This document shows, piece by piece, positions 15,160 to 21,637 of a DNA stretch of 21,637 bases (the first letter of the stretch is position 1; each line of letters opens with the position of its first letter). Where the stretch lies: contig JAOTWH010000012.1 of the NCBI GenBank assembly GCA_029863035.1, forward strand, positions 1-21,637. Reading direction: 5' to 3'. The position numbers and the translations under genes are program-made. The stretch comes from Acidimicrobiia bacterium. GTDB lineage: Bacteria > Actinomycetota > Acidimicrobiia > UBA5794 > JAOTWH01. The notes beneath the pieces were generated by a model. The model did not search any database. It was not told the origin of the DNA and saw nothing but the letters and a program-made list of their open reading frames with translations.

Positions 15160-16392
15160 TCACTCGACGCCGGCGTATTGCGCTGCCGTTTCGGGGAACA
15201 GGGCCCTGGCGATCTTGAAATTGTGAATGTCGGCCGTGCCGTCCATGTGAAGGAACATGGCGGCGTCGCGGAAGTGCTTCTCGATGCCGGTGTCGCGCAT
15301 CACGCCGCTCCCGCCGTGGAGCTCCATGGCCTGGCGACAAACGTCGAAGATGTTGTTTCCGGCATACACCTTGGCCATCCAGGTGAGGATGGCGGCATCA
15401 TCGGTTTTGGCATCAACAGCGCGAGCTGCCAGGCGGGTCATGGCCCGCACCGCCTCGACCTTGGTGGCCATCTCCGCCATCGCCTTGGCCACCACCTGGT
15501 GCTTGATGAGCACCTTGCCACCCTGGACGAACTCCTGCACATAGCGGGAGGTCTCCTCCAGGGCAGCTACCCCCACACCCAGATTCTTGGCGGCCTGCAG
15601 GATCTTCCCCGGCTGGAAATAGACGCCCGCCTTGCCTAGAGCCTCGTTCTCTACCAGCAGGTGATCGGCCGGGACCCGGCAGTCCTCGAAGATGAGCTCA
15701 GCCTGGTTCATGAACCGTGAGCCGAACTTCTCATGGGCACGGCCGATGGTGAACCCGGGAGTATCTCTGGGAACCAGGAAGCTGCTCGTCCCGGTTCGCA
15801 GGCCCTTGGTGGAATCGGTGTTGACGTAGATGACGTAGAGCTTGGCGTCGTAGCCATTCGTGATGAAGTGCTTGCGCCCGTTGAGCACCCACTCGTCACC
15901 TTCTCGCTTCGCCTTCGTCTGCATGGCAGCTTCGGGCGCGTCGTAGGGAAGCCAGCGGTCGGAGGCGCCGCGAGGTTCGGTGAGGGCGTGGGCGAGCAGG
16001 AATCCGGTGTCCTCGACGATCTTGGGGAACCATTCGTCCTGGAGGTGTTCGGGAGCACAGTTGCTCAGGAGCACAGAGACCTTCCAGACCTGGGCGAGGC
16101 TGTCGACGAATCCCGAGTCGCCGCGGGCCAGCTCCTCGGCCAGGATGGCAAAGGTAACGGCCTGACCGTCGAGCTGAACTCCTCCGTACTTCTCGGGCAC
16201 GCCGAGGGTTCGGATCCCGAGGGCGTCGACCGCCTCGAGCAGCTCGTACGGGACACGCTCCTCGGGCGGCGCCATCCACTCCCGGTCGCGGTTGTCCACC
16301 ACCCAGGGGATGACCACCTCGTCGGTGAAACGCCTGGCTGTTTCGGCCAGCAGGCGCTGCTCCTCCGTCAGCTCCATATCTGATATCCGCAT
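15160..16392 (-). CDS. Acyl-CoA dehydrogenase with Asp in place of the usual catalytic Glu
   Basis: 410 residues, full length: N-terminal helical domain (MELTEEQRLLAETARRF), middle beta domain (LTEPRGASDRW, WVLNGRKHFITNG) and C-terminal helical domain (MELHGGSGVMRDTGIEKHFRDA). It oxidises an acyl-CoA to the 2,3-enoyl-CoA using FAD and an electron-transfer flavoprotein. The base is normally Glu in a Y-E-G-T motif near the C-terminus; here the motif is MDGT, with Asp384. The alternative Glu position used by isovaleryl- and long-chain enzymes appears to be Lys (PGKIL). The activity or substrate may therefore be unusual. The start at 16392 follows a strong GAGGAGGCGG. It lies between the catabolic operon and the importer, all on one strand, with gaps of 108 and 215 bp. 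Confidence 0.9.
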   Translation of the reverse strand: MRISDMELTEEQRLLAETARRFTDEVVIPWVVDNRDREWMAPPEERVPYELLEAVDALGIRTLGVPEKYGGVQLDGQAVTFAILAEELARGDSGFVDSLAQVWKVSVLLSNCAPEHLQDEWFPKIVEDTGFLLAHALTEPRGASDRWLPYDAPEAAMQTKAKREGDEWVLNGRKHFITNGYDAKLYVIYVNTDSTKGLRTGTSSFLVPRDTPGFTIGRAHEKFGSRFMNQAELIFEDCRVPADHLLVENEALGKAGVYFQPGKILQAAKNLGVGVAALEETSRYVQEFVQGGKVLIKHQVVAKAMAEMATKVEAVRAMTRLAARAVDAKTDDAAILTWMAKVYAGNNIFDVCRQAMELHGGSGVMRDTGIEKHFRDAAMFLHMDGTADIHNFKIARALFPETAAQYAGVE

Positions 16393-16417
16393 TGCCGCCT
16401 CCTCGACGCGTACGGCG

Positions 16418-16450
16418 AGACTACGACCATGGGCCCACCCCATGCAGGGG
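16418..16450 (-). promoter_or_regulatory. Candidate promoter and palindrome upstream of the acyl-CoA dehydrogenase
   Basis: On the minus strand TAGTCT (16423-16418) is a TAnnnT -10 box giving a leader of about 19 nt that includes the strong RBS. The palindrome CCCC-ATGCA-GGGG (16438-16450) sits about where the -35 would be. TAGTCT is also the -10 candidate of the acyl-CoA synthetase gene. Confidence 0.3.
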
Positions 16451-16500
16451 AAAACGGCCGTATCTGCGGACGAAGGCGGTCCCGAAGCTGGCCTACCCCT

Positions 16501-17586
16501 TTAAGTGAACGGCCGCCAGATCCTGTAGGGGTTCTGGTAACCCGGTTCGTCGGGCCGTTTCAGGTAGCCCTCGATCTCTTCTTCCCCGAAGAGGGTCACC
16601 TCCTCGATGGGCGGTGTCACTCCCGGCGGGAATGTCTCGAGGATCTGGTCGATGAGGAGGCTCTGATACCGAAGGGCAGCGACAACTGCACGCTTGGCCT
16701 TGTCGGCCGAGGCCAGGGTGGCTCGTCCCACCACTCCGACGGGAGTGGCGACCATTTCGAGCGGCGTGTTGTTGCGCACGCTCCACCAAAGGTTGGGGCG
16801 GCTGCGCTGGTTGGCCGACTTGTTGAAGTGGCCCTCCGGCAGATAGCCCGAGGGCACGGTGTCTACCGCCCGGCTCATGTCGACCGTCTCGGGCGCCAGC
16901 AGCAGCGCCAAGGACGTCTCTGCCTCGTCGGCGTGGACGAAGTCGTCTTCGAACGGACCGCCCCGATCCTTGGTGCGGAAGAACTCGCTCATGGCGGCGC
17001 ACCAGTCGAAGGCGACGGCATAGAAGGGCAGCTCCGGATACCGCAGCGAGAACGTGTCGATAGCACTGGCGATCACCCAGTGCTGGGCGTGATTGTTGAC
17101 GAAGATCATCTTGCGGTAGCCCTGCGACCACAGCCCGAACATGACATCCACCAGAAGCTTCTCCAGCACGCTCTGGCTGATCGGAATGGTCCCGATGAGG
17201 CCTATGTGATGCTTGGGATGGTTGCCGTAGAGCCAGGGTGAGTAGGAGAGAGCGACTTCGCGTCCCTGCTTCTTGGTGGCTCGGCGAACGGCCTCCGCCA
17301 GCCGTGTCACCTGGAGCGTGTCTTGAGCACTCACCGAGTGTGGCCCGTGCAACTCGGTCGATCCCAGCGGGACCATCACGATGTCGTTGTGTTGGCGCCG
17401 CTCGGCCAGCTCGGCGGGGTGCGTGTTCTGGATATAGGTTCCGGGGGTCTCCATCTCGCCTGGTGATGGCACCTCGTACTGCTCGGCGAGTATCCGGTCG
17501 ATCTCGGAATCGGGCGCCTCCCAGATCTCCTTTTTCAGCCTGCCGACCGCCGTGTCCTCGAACTCGGGCGCCTCGATCAGGCTCAT
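16501..17586 (-). CDS. Long creatininase-family hydrolase, possibly IolN-like (3-dehydro-scyllo-inosose hydrolase)
   Basis: 361 residues, about 100 longer than typical creatininases because of a 65-residue N-terminal part and a C-terminal tail (VTPPIEEVTLFGEEEIEGYL). The metal-site pattern is present: Glu78 and His80 in GSTELHGPH, Asp89 at the expected 11-residue spacing, His166 in NNHAQH, and Glu223 in HADEAETS. The long form with these ends matches my recollection of diketo-inositol hydrolases of the IolN type, which open the cyclitol ring to 5-dehydro-L-gluconate. That assignment is an inference, and a different amide or ring hydrolase is possible. The ATG at 17586 has GGGAGG just upstream and overlaps the kinase stop by 4 bp (ATGA). 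It is the last gene of the four-gene operon. Confidence 0.8.
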   Translation of the reverse strand: MSLIEAPEFEDTAVGRLKKEIWEAPDSEIDRILAEQYEVPSPGEMETPGTYIQNTHPAELAERRQHNDIVMVPLGSTELHGPHSVSAQDTLQVTRLAEAVRRATKKQGREVALSYSPWLYGNHPKHHIGLIGTIPISQSVLEKLLVDVMFGLWSQGYRKMIFVNNHAQHWVIASAIDTFSLRYPELPFYAVAFDWCAAMSEFFRTKDRGGPFEDDFVHADEAETSLALLLAPETVDMSRAVDTVPSGYLPEGHFNKSANQRSRPNLWWSVRNNTPLEMVATPVGVVGRATLASADKAKRAVVAALRYQSLLIDQILETFPPGVTPPIEEVTLFGEEEIEGYLKRPDEPGYQNPYRIWRPFT

Positions 17587-18581
17587 GTTCGCCTCCCTTG
17601 CCTCTCGTTGGTTTGAGTCGCTTGTCGAACTGCGTTGCCCTGCTCGGCGAGGATGGCCGTCGTCGTCTCGGCCGAGACCCCCTCGATACATCCCACGGCA
17701 GTGGAGGCCGATGCCCCTACCGCCTGACCGGATATAAGGAGCTCGGTGAGTTCATCAGGTCCGAGATCGCCAAAGGGAGGCAAGCCATGTTCGTCTAGGA
17801 AGAGAAGCACGCCCGCACAGAACGCATCTCCACAGCCGGTGGCGTCGATCGAGTCGACCCGAAAGCCGCTCTGCGCCACCTCCCAGGAGCCGGTGAACGC
17901 CCGCGCTCCTTGTTCGCCATCGGTCACCAGCACCAGCTTCACTCCCGCATCCAGGAACTCTTCCACGGCAGCCTCCATGGTGCGTGCCCCGGTGTTGATC
18001 AACGCTTCACCCTCGTTGCAATGAAGGAGATCGACGAAAGGCAAAGCGTCGCGAACGAAGTGGGGCGGCCGATCGGGATGAGGCTGCATGATGTCCAGAA
18101 AGATGACTGTGTCCTTGAGCGGAGCGAGGATTTCCGGCAGCGCCAGATCGATGCCGGTGTATCCGGGCCGCAACGTGAGCAGGTCAGGCTTCCAGGCTGC
18201 CAGGGCAGAAGAGATGTGCTCAACGCTGAGCAGCCAGTTGGCCCCTGGATCGAGATGGAAGCGGCGATCCTCGCCACTCACTTCGAGCACAAGGTTCCGT
18301 CCTGTGTCTTCATTTGGGACGTCCTGCAGGAATGTGGAGATGCCGTACTCGTCCATGACCTCGCGCACGAACGATCCGAACGGCCCGTTCCCTACCGCGG
18401 CGGCCACCGCCACCTCCTCTGCAGCCCGGCCCAGCTTCACCAGGTCGATGGCGACGTCGATGGGATGGCCCCCAATGTGGGTGTCGACGGCCGTGTAGAT
18501 CACTTCGCCCGGAGCTGCCACCGACGGCAGCTCCACAGCCATTACGTCGACCATGATGGTTCCGGCGGCAAGCACCCTCAC
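17583..18581 (-). CDS. PfkB-family carbohydrate kinase
   Basis: 332 residues from the GTG at 18581, five bases after the upstream aldolase stop, with GGGGG about 10 nt ahead. The ribokinase-like fold is shown by the N-terminal VLAAGTIMVDV, the glycine motif IGGHPIDVAIDLVKLG (36-51; Asp42 where Asn is usual), HCNEGEA (187-193), and the C-terminal anion-hole signature DATGCGDAF (246-254) with catalytic base Asp252. It should phosphorylate a sugar, keto-acid or nucleoside hydroxyl with ATP in the cytosol. Position between an aldolase-like gene and a ring hydrolase gene suggests it acts on an intermediate of the same pathway, for example a 2-keto-3-deoxy or keto-aldonic acid. Specificity is not readable from sequence. 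Confidence 0.88.
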   Translation of the reverse strand: MRVLAAGTIMVDVMAVELPSVAAPGEVIYTAVDTHIGGHPIDVAIDLVKLGRAAEEVAVAAAVGNGPFGSFVREVMDEYGISTFLQDVPNEDTGRNLVLEVSGEDRRFHLDPGANWLLSVEHISSALAAWKPDLLTLRPGYTGIDLALPEILAPLKDTVIFLDIMQPHPDRPPHFVRDALPFVDLLHCNEGEALINTGARTMEAAVEEFLDAGVKLVLVTDGEQGARAFTGSWEVAQSGFRVDSIDATGCGDAFCAGVLLFLDEHGLPPFGDLGPDELTELLISGQAVGASASTAVGCIEGVSAETTTAILAEQGNAVRQATQTNERQGRRT

Positions 18582-18585
18582 TCGC

Positions 18586-19170
18586 TTAACCCCCTTGGTC
18601 CACTTCGAGCTGATAGGTCTCCACCAGTGCGCCCGTCTCGTCGATGGATTCGCCCCAGGCGATGATGCCGTGATCGACGAGTACGAAGTAGCGCGTTTCG
18701 AGATGGGCGTCGAGAAAACGCTCGATCTCCTCCATCGACTCCTTGGTTCCAGCCGGGTAATGAGTGTCGGTTGATGGAACGCCCAGCCGACCGGACAACT
18801 CTTCGAGCAACCCAACGTGGAGGTGGAAGACGGTGGCAGCCTCCGGCCGCCGCCCGTACAACGAGGCGTGCGCTGCTGCGTCCCGCGACGGTTCGTGAGG
18901 CCCGCGAGACATCACCACCACCGATCCCACGGAGTCGCGATCGATGCCGGATACCAACACCCAATCGTCCCGCTCGATCGCGGCGAGCGGCACGCCGGTG
19001 CGGGTAATGAGAAATCCCCCAGGTGTCCGGCAGCTCATGTTGCCAGAGGCGTCGGGCGACAGGCCGGATTCCGCCAGCCTCTTTCCCCACTTGGCCAGGC
19101 TTGTCAGCCTGGGATCATCCAGCAGCTCTTGGGGAAGAGGACGATCATCGCGGGCGTGGCCGACCTTCAT
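18586..19170 (-). CDS. Class II aldolase/adducin-family protein
   Basis: 194 residues, a little shorter than FucA (215). Phosphate-binding elements SGNMSCR (42-48) and ITRTGV (55-60) and the zinc ligands His116 and His118 (FHLH) and His167 (DHGII) are present. The catalytic Glu of the S-S-E motif in fuculose- and ribulose-phosphate enzymes is Asp97 (PSRDAAAH). The family includes fuculose- and rhamnulose-phosphate aldolases, ribulose-phosphate 4-epimerase and dehydratases, so cleavage, epimerisation and dehydration are all possible. The ATG at 19170 overlaps the dehydrogenase stop by 4 bp and has no good RBS of its own, so it depends on coupling. The Glu-to-Asp change may tune or alter activity. 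Confidence 0.85.
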   Translation of the reverse strand: MKVGHARDDRPLPQELLDDPRLTSLAKWGKRLAESGLSPDASGNMSCRTPGGFLITRTGVPLAAIERDDWVLVSGIDRDSVGSVVVMSRGPHEPSRDAAAHASLYGRRPEAATVFHLHVGLLEELSGRLGVPSTDTHYPAGTKESMEEIERFLDAHLETRYFVLVDHGIIAWGESIDETGALVETYQLEVDQGG

Positions 19171-20264
19171 CGGGCGTTGGGTTGGACGAGGACCTTGAGA
19201 GCACCGTCGAGGCGCTGGGTGAAGGTCTCGTAGGCCTTGGCGAACTCGCCGATGGGGAAGGTATGAGTGGTGACGGTGTCGACATCCAGCTTGCCTTCGG
19301 CGATCAACGGGATCACTTCCTCGCAGGTACCCGGGTTCGCCCGCACGCCGAATAGGTCCATCTCTTCGAACACGATCCGCTGCAGCGGCAGGACGCACGG
19401 TTCTAGCGGGACTCCGATCAGAGCAACCCGGCCGCCCTTGCGCGTCATCTCGACTGCATCCGCAGGGGTGGTTCCCCTGGCAGCGGTGTCGATGGTGAAG
19501 TGTGCTCCCTTCCCGTCGGTGAGCTCACGCACGCCGGCTGGCCCATCGGTCTGGGAGTTATCGATCACCTCGAAGCCCATCGCCGCTGCCGTCTTCAGCC
19601 GTTCACCCCTTCCCACCATGATGACCCGCGATGCCCCAAGCAGCGCGGCCAGCTGGGCGGCCAGAAGACCCTGAGCTCCCGGACCGATGACGGCGCCGAT
19701 CTCCCCCGGGCGCACCCCAGCCCGTTTCACGGCGTGCAACGCGATCGAGCTGGCATCCACCAACGCCCCCTGCTCGAGGGTCATCGACTCCGGGATCTTG
19801 AAGACGCTCTTGATGGAGGAGTTGTGGTACTGGCGCATCGCTCCGGTCGAGTAGTGGCCGTAATGGCGGTGACCGAGCTCTTCGTGGCCGTAGTTGTCGC
19901 ACAAGTTGTAGCGGCCGATGGCACACATCCGGCAGTTGCCGCAGCCAGCGTGGGCCGTGCCGGCAACGCGGTCTCCCGGCTCGAAGCCGAGTTCGGCCGC
20001 GCCCTCGCCGCCCGCTATCACCACCCCAGACCACTCGTGACCCGGCGTGTAGGGGTATCCCCGCGGCCATCCTTTCTTGAGGAAGTTGCCAGAGATGATC
20101 TCCGTGTCGGTGCCGCAGATCGCCACGGAATGGACCTCGCACAAGACCTCGTGCGGGCCCGCCTCCGGCACCTCCATCTCGCCGACCTCGAACTCACCAG
20201 GTCCGCGCAGAATGAGAGCGTCCATGGTTGAAGGGACGGTCCGGTCGGCCACCTGTGCCCGCAT
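19167..20264 (-). CDS. Zinc-dependent MDR dehydrogenase (sorbitol/threonine/keto-inositol dehydrogenase-like)
   Basis: 365 residues. Catalytic zinc ligands are Cys50 (AICGTD) and His76-Glu77 (PGHEWSG); structural zinc cysteines are 108, 111, 114 and 122. The Rossmann motif is GPGAQG (194-199), and beta-2 ends in Gly218-Arg219-Gly220 rather than an acidic residue, hinting at NADP(H) or relaxed cofactor use. The start at 20264 has AAAGGAG 8 nt upstream, so the 13 residues before MDALILRG are probably real. It is the first gene of the four-gene operon. Given the IolN-like gene in the operon, it could be an IolM-like dehydrogenase making a diketo-cyclitol. Polyol or sugar-acid oxidation is an equally open alternative. 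Confidence 0.9.
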   Translation of the reverse strand: MRAQVADRTVPSTMDALILRGPGEFEVGEMEVPEAGPHEVLCEVHSVAICGTDTEIISGNFLKKGWPRGYPYTPGHEWSGVVIAGGEGAAELGFEPGDRVAGTAHAGCGNCRMCAIGRYNLCDNYGHEELGHRHYGHYSTGAMRQYHNSSIKSVFKIPESMTLEQGALVDASSIALHAVKRAGVRPGEIGAVIGPGAQGLLAAQLAALLGASRVIMVGRGERLKTAAAMGFEVIDNSQTDGPAGVRELTDGKGAHFTIDTAARGTTPADAVEMTRKGGRVALIGVPLEPCVLPLQRIVFEEMDLFGVRANPGTCEEVIPLIAEGKLDVDTVTTHTFPIGEFAKAYETFTQRLDGALKVLVQPNAR

Positions 20265-20302
20265 TCGATGGCTCCTTTGATCGCGCGGTAACTCTCAGCG
20301 CA

Positions 20303-20332
20303 ATCCTATGAAATGCCCCCAGAGCGTCTCAG
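20303..20332 (-). promoter_or_regulatory. Candidate promoter of the dehydrogenase-aldolase-kinase-hydrolase operon
   Basis: On the minus strand CTGAGA (-35, 20332-20327), an 18-bp spacer and TAGGAT (-10, 20308-20303) give a plausible actinobacterial promoter, with a leader of about 32 nt that carries the AAAGGAG site. The -35 hexamer overlaps the end of the repeat at 20325-20380. Confidence 0.38.
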
Positions 20333-20380
20333 GGCCTTTGGGCCCAAACCGCGCGGCCCCTGCAGAAGCCATATGGAGCG
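20325..20380 (-). repeat. Short dispersed repeat, copy A
   Basis: About 56 bp. Its first 40 bases (20325-20364) match 21453-21492 at 32 positions without gaps, with CGTCTCAGGG identical and a CAAAmCGCGCGGCCCC core; the similarity continues to GGNGCG with one gap. This copy contains the perfect palindrome TTTGGGCCCAAA and flanking CAGGGCC/GGCCCCTG arms. It lies 27 bp after the LLM stop and 60 bp before the MDR dehydrogenase start. Confidence 0.6.
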
Positions 20381-20406
20381 TCAGCCCCCTGAAGACCCGG
20401 GGGTGG

Positions 20407-21366
20407 TTAGGCGCGGAGCTCGGGCACGACCTCGGAGGCGAACAGGTCCTGGCTATCGCTCTCGCCCATGTCGTAGAAGTAGAGGATCACCTCGACGCAG
20501 CCTGCTGCAGCGAACTCTCCCAAGGCATCCACCACCTGGTCGACTGTTCCCACGAGATGCTCCTTTTCGAACTCCTCGGGGGTGGAGTGGCGCCGGCGGG
20601 CGGCGATTTCCAGCTTGGCGTCGAGGTCAGCACGGCTCCGTCCGATGACCGACATCAGGTGCGTCGTTCGGCCGATCTCGTCGAAGTCTCGCCCGACTGC
20701 CTCGCAGTGATCGGCCAGCACGTTGGACTTGTGAATGAACTCGGCGACGTCGTCACCGAAGTTGGCGAAGTCGCCGTACTTGGCGACGATGCGCAGCGTC
20801 CGCTTCTCGCCACCTCCGGCGATCCACAGTGGTGGGTGTGGCTTCTGCGCCGACTTGGGACGCGTGATAGCGCCAGCGAGCGTGTAGTGCTCGCCTTCGA
20901 AGTAGGCGTCATCGGAGGTCCACATCGCCTTGAGCACCTGGGCCGCCTCCTCGAGCATGTCGAGGCGAACCCGGTCCGGCGGGTACTCGTACCCGTAGGC
21001 GGCGAACTCCTTGTCCGCCCAGCCTGCTCCGATCCCGACATCGAGGCGGCCACCGGAAATCGCGTCGACCGAAACCGCGATCTTCCCAAGCAGCGAAGCT
21101 GGTCGGTATGGGATACAGGTGCACATCTGACCGATCCGAACCCGCTCGGTAACCACCGCCAGCGCCGCCATCAGAGTCCACGCCTCGAAAGTGCTCTCTT
21201 CAGCGACGACGGGGTGGGTGTGAAGGTGGTCGTAGACCCAGAGCGAGTCCCAGCCCGCCTCCTCGATCGTCGTCGCGGTCGTGCGGATTCGATCCCATTG
21301 TTGGGCGTCTGGCACCCCGACTAGATCGAACTTCCATCCCTGCGGCACCATTGTTCCGAATCGCAT
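20407..21366 (-). CDS. LLM-class (luciferase-like, probably F420-dependent) oxidoreductase
   Basis: 319 residues, single TIM-barrel bacterial-luciferase fold. N-terminal RFGTMVPQGWKFDLVG, then EEAGWDSLWVYDHLH, LAVVTERVRIGQMCTCIPYR, and SGGRLDVGIGAGWADKEFAAYG, typical of the F420-dependent subgroup common in actinobacteria. Later PPLWIAGGGEKRTLRIVAKYGD and LVGTVDQVVDAL complete the pattern. Such enzymes move hydride between F420H2 (or FMNH2) and diverse organic substrates; the substrate is unknown. The ATG at 21366 follows GGGAGGACCGAGG; an upstream in-frame ATG (21399) has no such site. It has intergenic repeats on both sides and is separated from the MDR operon by 142 bp. Confidence 0.9.
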   Translation of the reverse strand: MRFGTMVPQGWKFDLVGVPDAQQWDRIRTTATTIEEAGWDSLWVYDHLHTHPVVAEESTFEAWTLMAALAVVTERVRIGQMCTCIPYRPASLLGKIAVSVDAISGGRLDVGIGAGWADKEFAAYGYEYPPDRVRLDMLEEAAQVLKAMWTSDDAYFEGEHYTLAGAITRPKSAQKPHPPLWIAGGGEKRTLRIVAKYGDFANFGDDVAEFIHKSNVLADHCEAVGRDFDEIGRTTHLMSVIGRSRADLDAKLEIAARRRHSTPEEFEKEHLVGTVDQVVDALGEFAAAGCVEVILYFYDMGESDSQDLFASEVVPELRA

Positions 21367-21452
21367 CCTCGGTCCTCCCGGAATTGACGGTTCCTGCATT
21401 CTCGCACTCGATGCCGGAGCTACCCACCCAAGACCCCACCTGGTTCTTAGCC

Positions 21453-21507
21453 CGTCTCAGGGACGTTGCATCCAAAACGCGCGGCCCCCGCCGACCCAAA
21501 TGGGGCG
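21453..21507 (-). repeat. Short dispersed repeat, copy B
   Basis: Counterpart of the repeat at 20325-20380, in the same orientation. It starts 87 bp upstream of the LLM start and ends one base before the stop codon of the gene entering from the right. A weaker partial match (ccaaacgcgggccc) occurs at 21611-21624, inside that gene, and is probably chance. Confidence 0.6.
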
Positions 21508-21508
21508 C

Positions 21509-21637
21509 CTACCGGCCGATGTGATCGGCCATCCAGTCGGCGACGAGGGGTCGGCTCTTGTAAGGGATGTTGCTACCGACGTGGTTCGTTGTAATCCACA
21601 CCCTGCGACACCAAACGCGGGCCCTATTGGCGATGGA
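21509..21637 (-). CDS. 3' end of an unrecognised gene, cut by the right edge
   Basis: Reading from the right edge on the minus strand, 42 codons are open and end in TAG (21511-21509). Third positions are mostly G or C, as in the neighbouring real genes, and the peptide looks like an ordinary protein tail (ending SRPLVADWMADHIGR after HVGSNIPYK). I do not recognise the family. It is followed directly by repeat copy B, then the LLM gene on the same strand. Confidence 0.5.
   Translation of the reverse strand, partial: SIANRARVWCRRVWITTNHVGSNIPYKSRPLVADWMADHIGR

Noticed and set aside
20308..21324. 338-codon plus-strand open frame opposite the LLM gene
   Set aside because: Shadow of the LLM reading frame; no domain features and it runs through the repeat.
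20325..21507. Mobile cassette: LLM gene mobilised between direct repeats
   Set aside because: The repeats are imperfect and intergenic, there is no transposase or terminal target duplication, and codon use of the LLM gene looks like its neighbours; a regulatory or 3'-end role is simpler.
1..21637. tRNA, rRNA, insertion sequence, integrase, phage or defence genes
   Set aside because: None seen on either strand; all substantial frames are assigned to metabolic, transport or Fe-S assembly genes.

Overview
The window comes from a high-GC bacterium, most likely an actinobacterium of the Acidimicrobiia or a related marine or soil lineage. This is inferred from the strong GC bias at third codon positions, TAnnnT-type -10 boxes, an F420-type luciferase-like oxidoreductase, GTG and TTG starts, and very tight minus-strand operons. 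No rRNA, tRNA, transposase, integrase, CRISPR array or transcriptional regulator was seen. Genes cover almost everything; no gene-free stretch reaches 300 bases.

Left part (1-3480). The 3' end of a SnoaL-like cyclase gene converges on an isolated sufB, an Fe-S assembly scaffold with no sufC, sufD or sufS beside it. Divergent from sufB is a two-gene plus-strand unit: a short Rossmann/NmrA-like protein whose stop overlaps the TTG start of a zinc alcohol dehydrogenase.

Central part (3556-10065). A minus-strand operon encodes an M24 'pita-bread' protein with an altered metal site and the alpha and beta subunits of a 2-oxo acid dehydrogenase E1; the open reading frames overlap. Upstream lies a GabD-type aldehyde dehydrogenase. 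Divergent from it is a MatB/ACSF3-type acyl-CoA (probably malonyl-CoA) synthetase, with a GC-rich dyad between them that overlaps a candidate promoter.

Right part (10081-21637). All genes are on the minus strand. In transcription order from the right edge: the tail of an unrecognised gene, an LLM-class oxidoreductase, then a tightly coupled four-gene catabolic operon (zinc MDR dehydrogenase, class II aldolase-like protein, PfkB-family kinase, long creatininase-family hydrolase). Next come an acyl-CoA dehydrogenase with an unusual active-site residue and a complete branched-chain-amino-acid-type ABC importer (lipoprotein binding protein, LivG, LivF, LivH, LivM). A strong intercistronic hairpin separates the binding-protein gene from the rest of the importer. 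A related repeat of about 55 bp lies upstream of both the LLM gene and the four-gene operon, in the same orientation.

Overall this reads as a catabolic region for uptake and oxidation of small organic acids, amino-acid-like compounds or cyclic polyols, feeding acyl-CoA metabolism. The best candidate for something undescribed is the dehydrogenase-aldolase-kinase-creatininase operon. It resembles the IolM/IolN step of the Thermotoga inositol pathway but carries a kinase and an aldolase-like protein. The second is the M24-E1alpha-E1beta operon.
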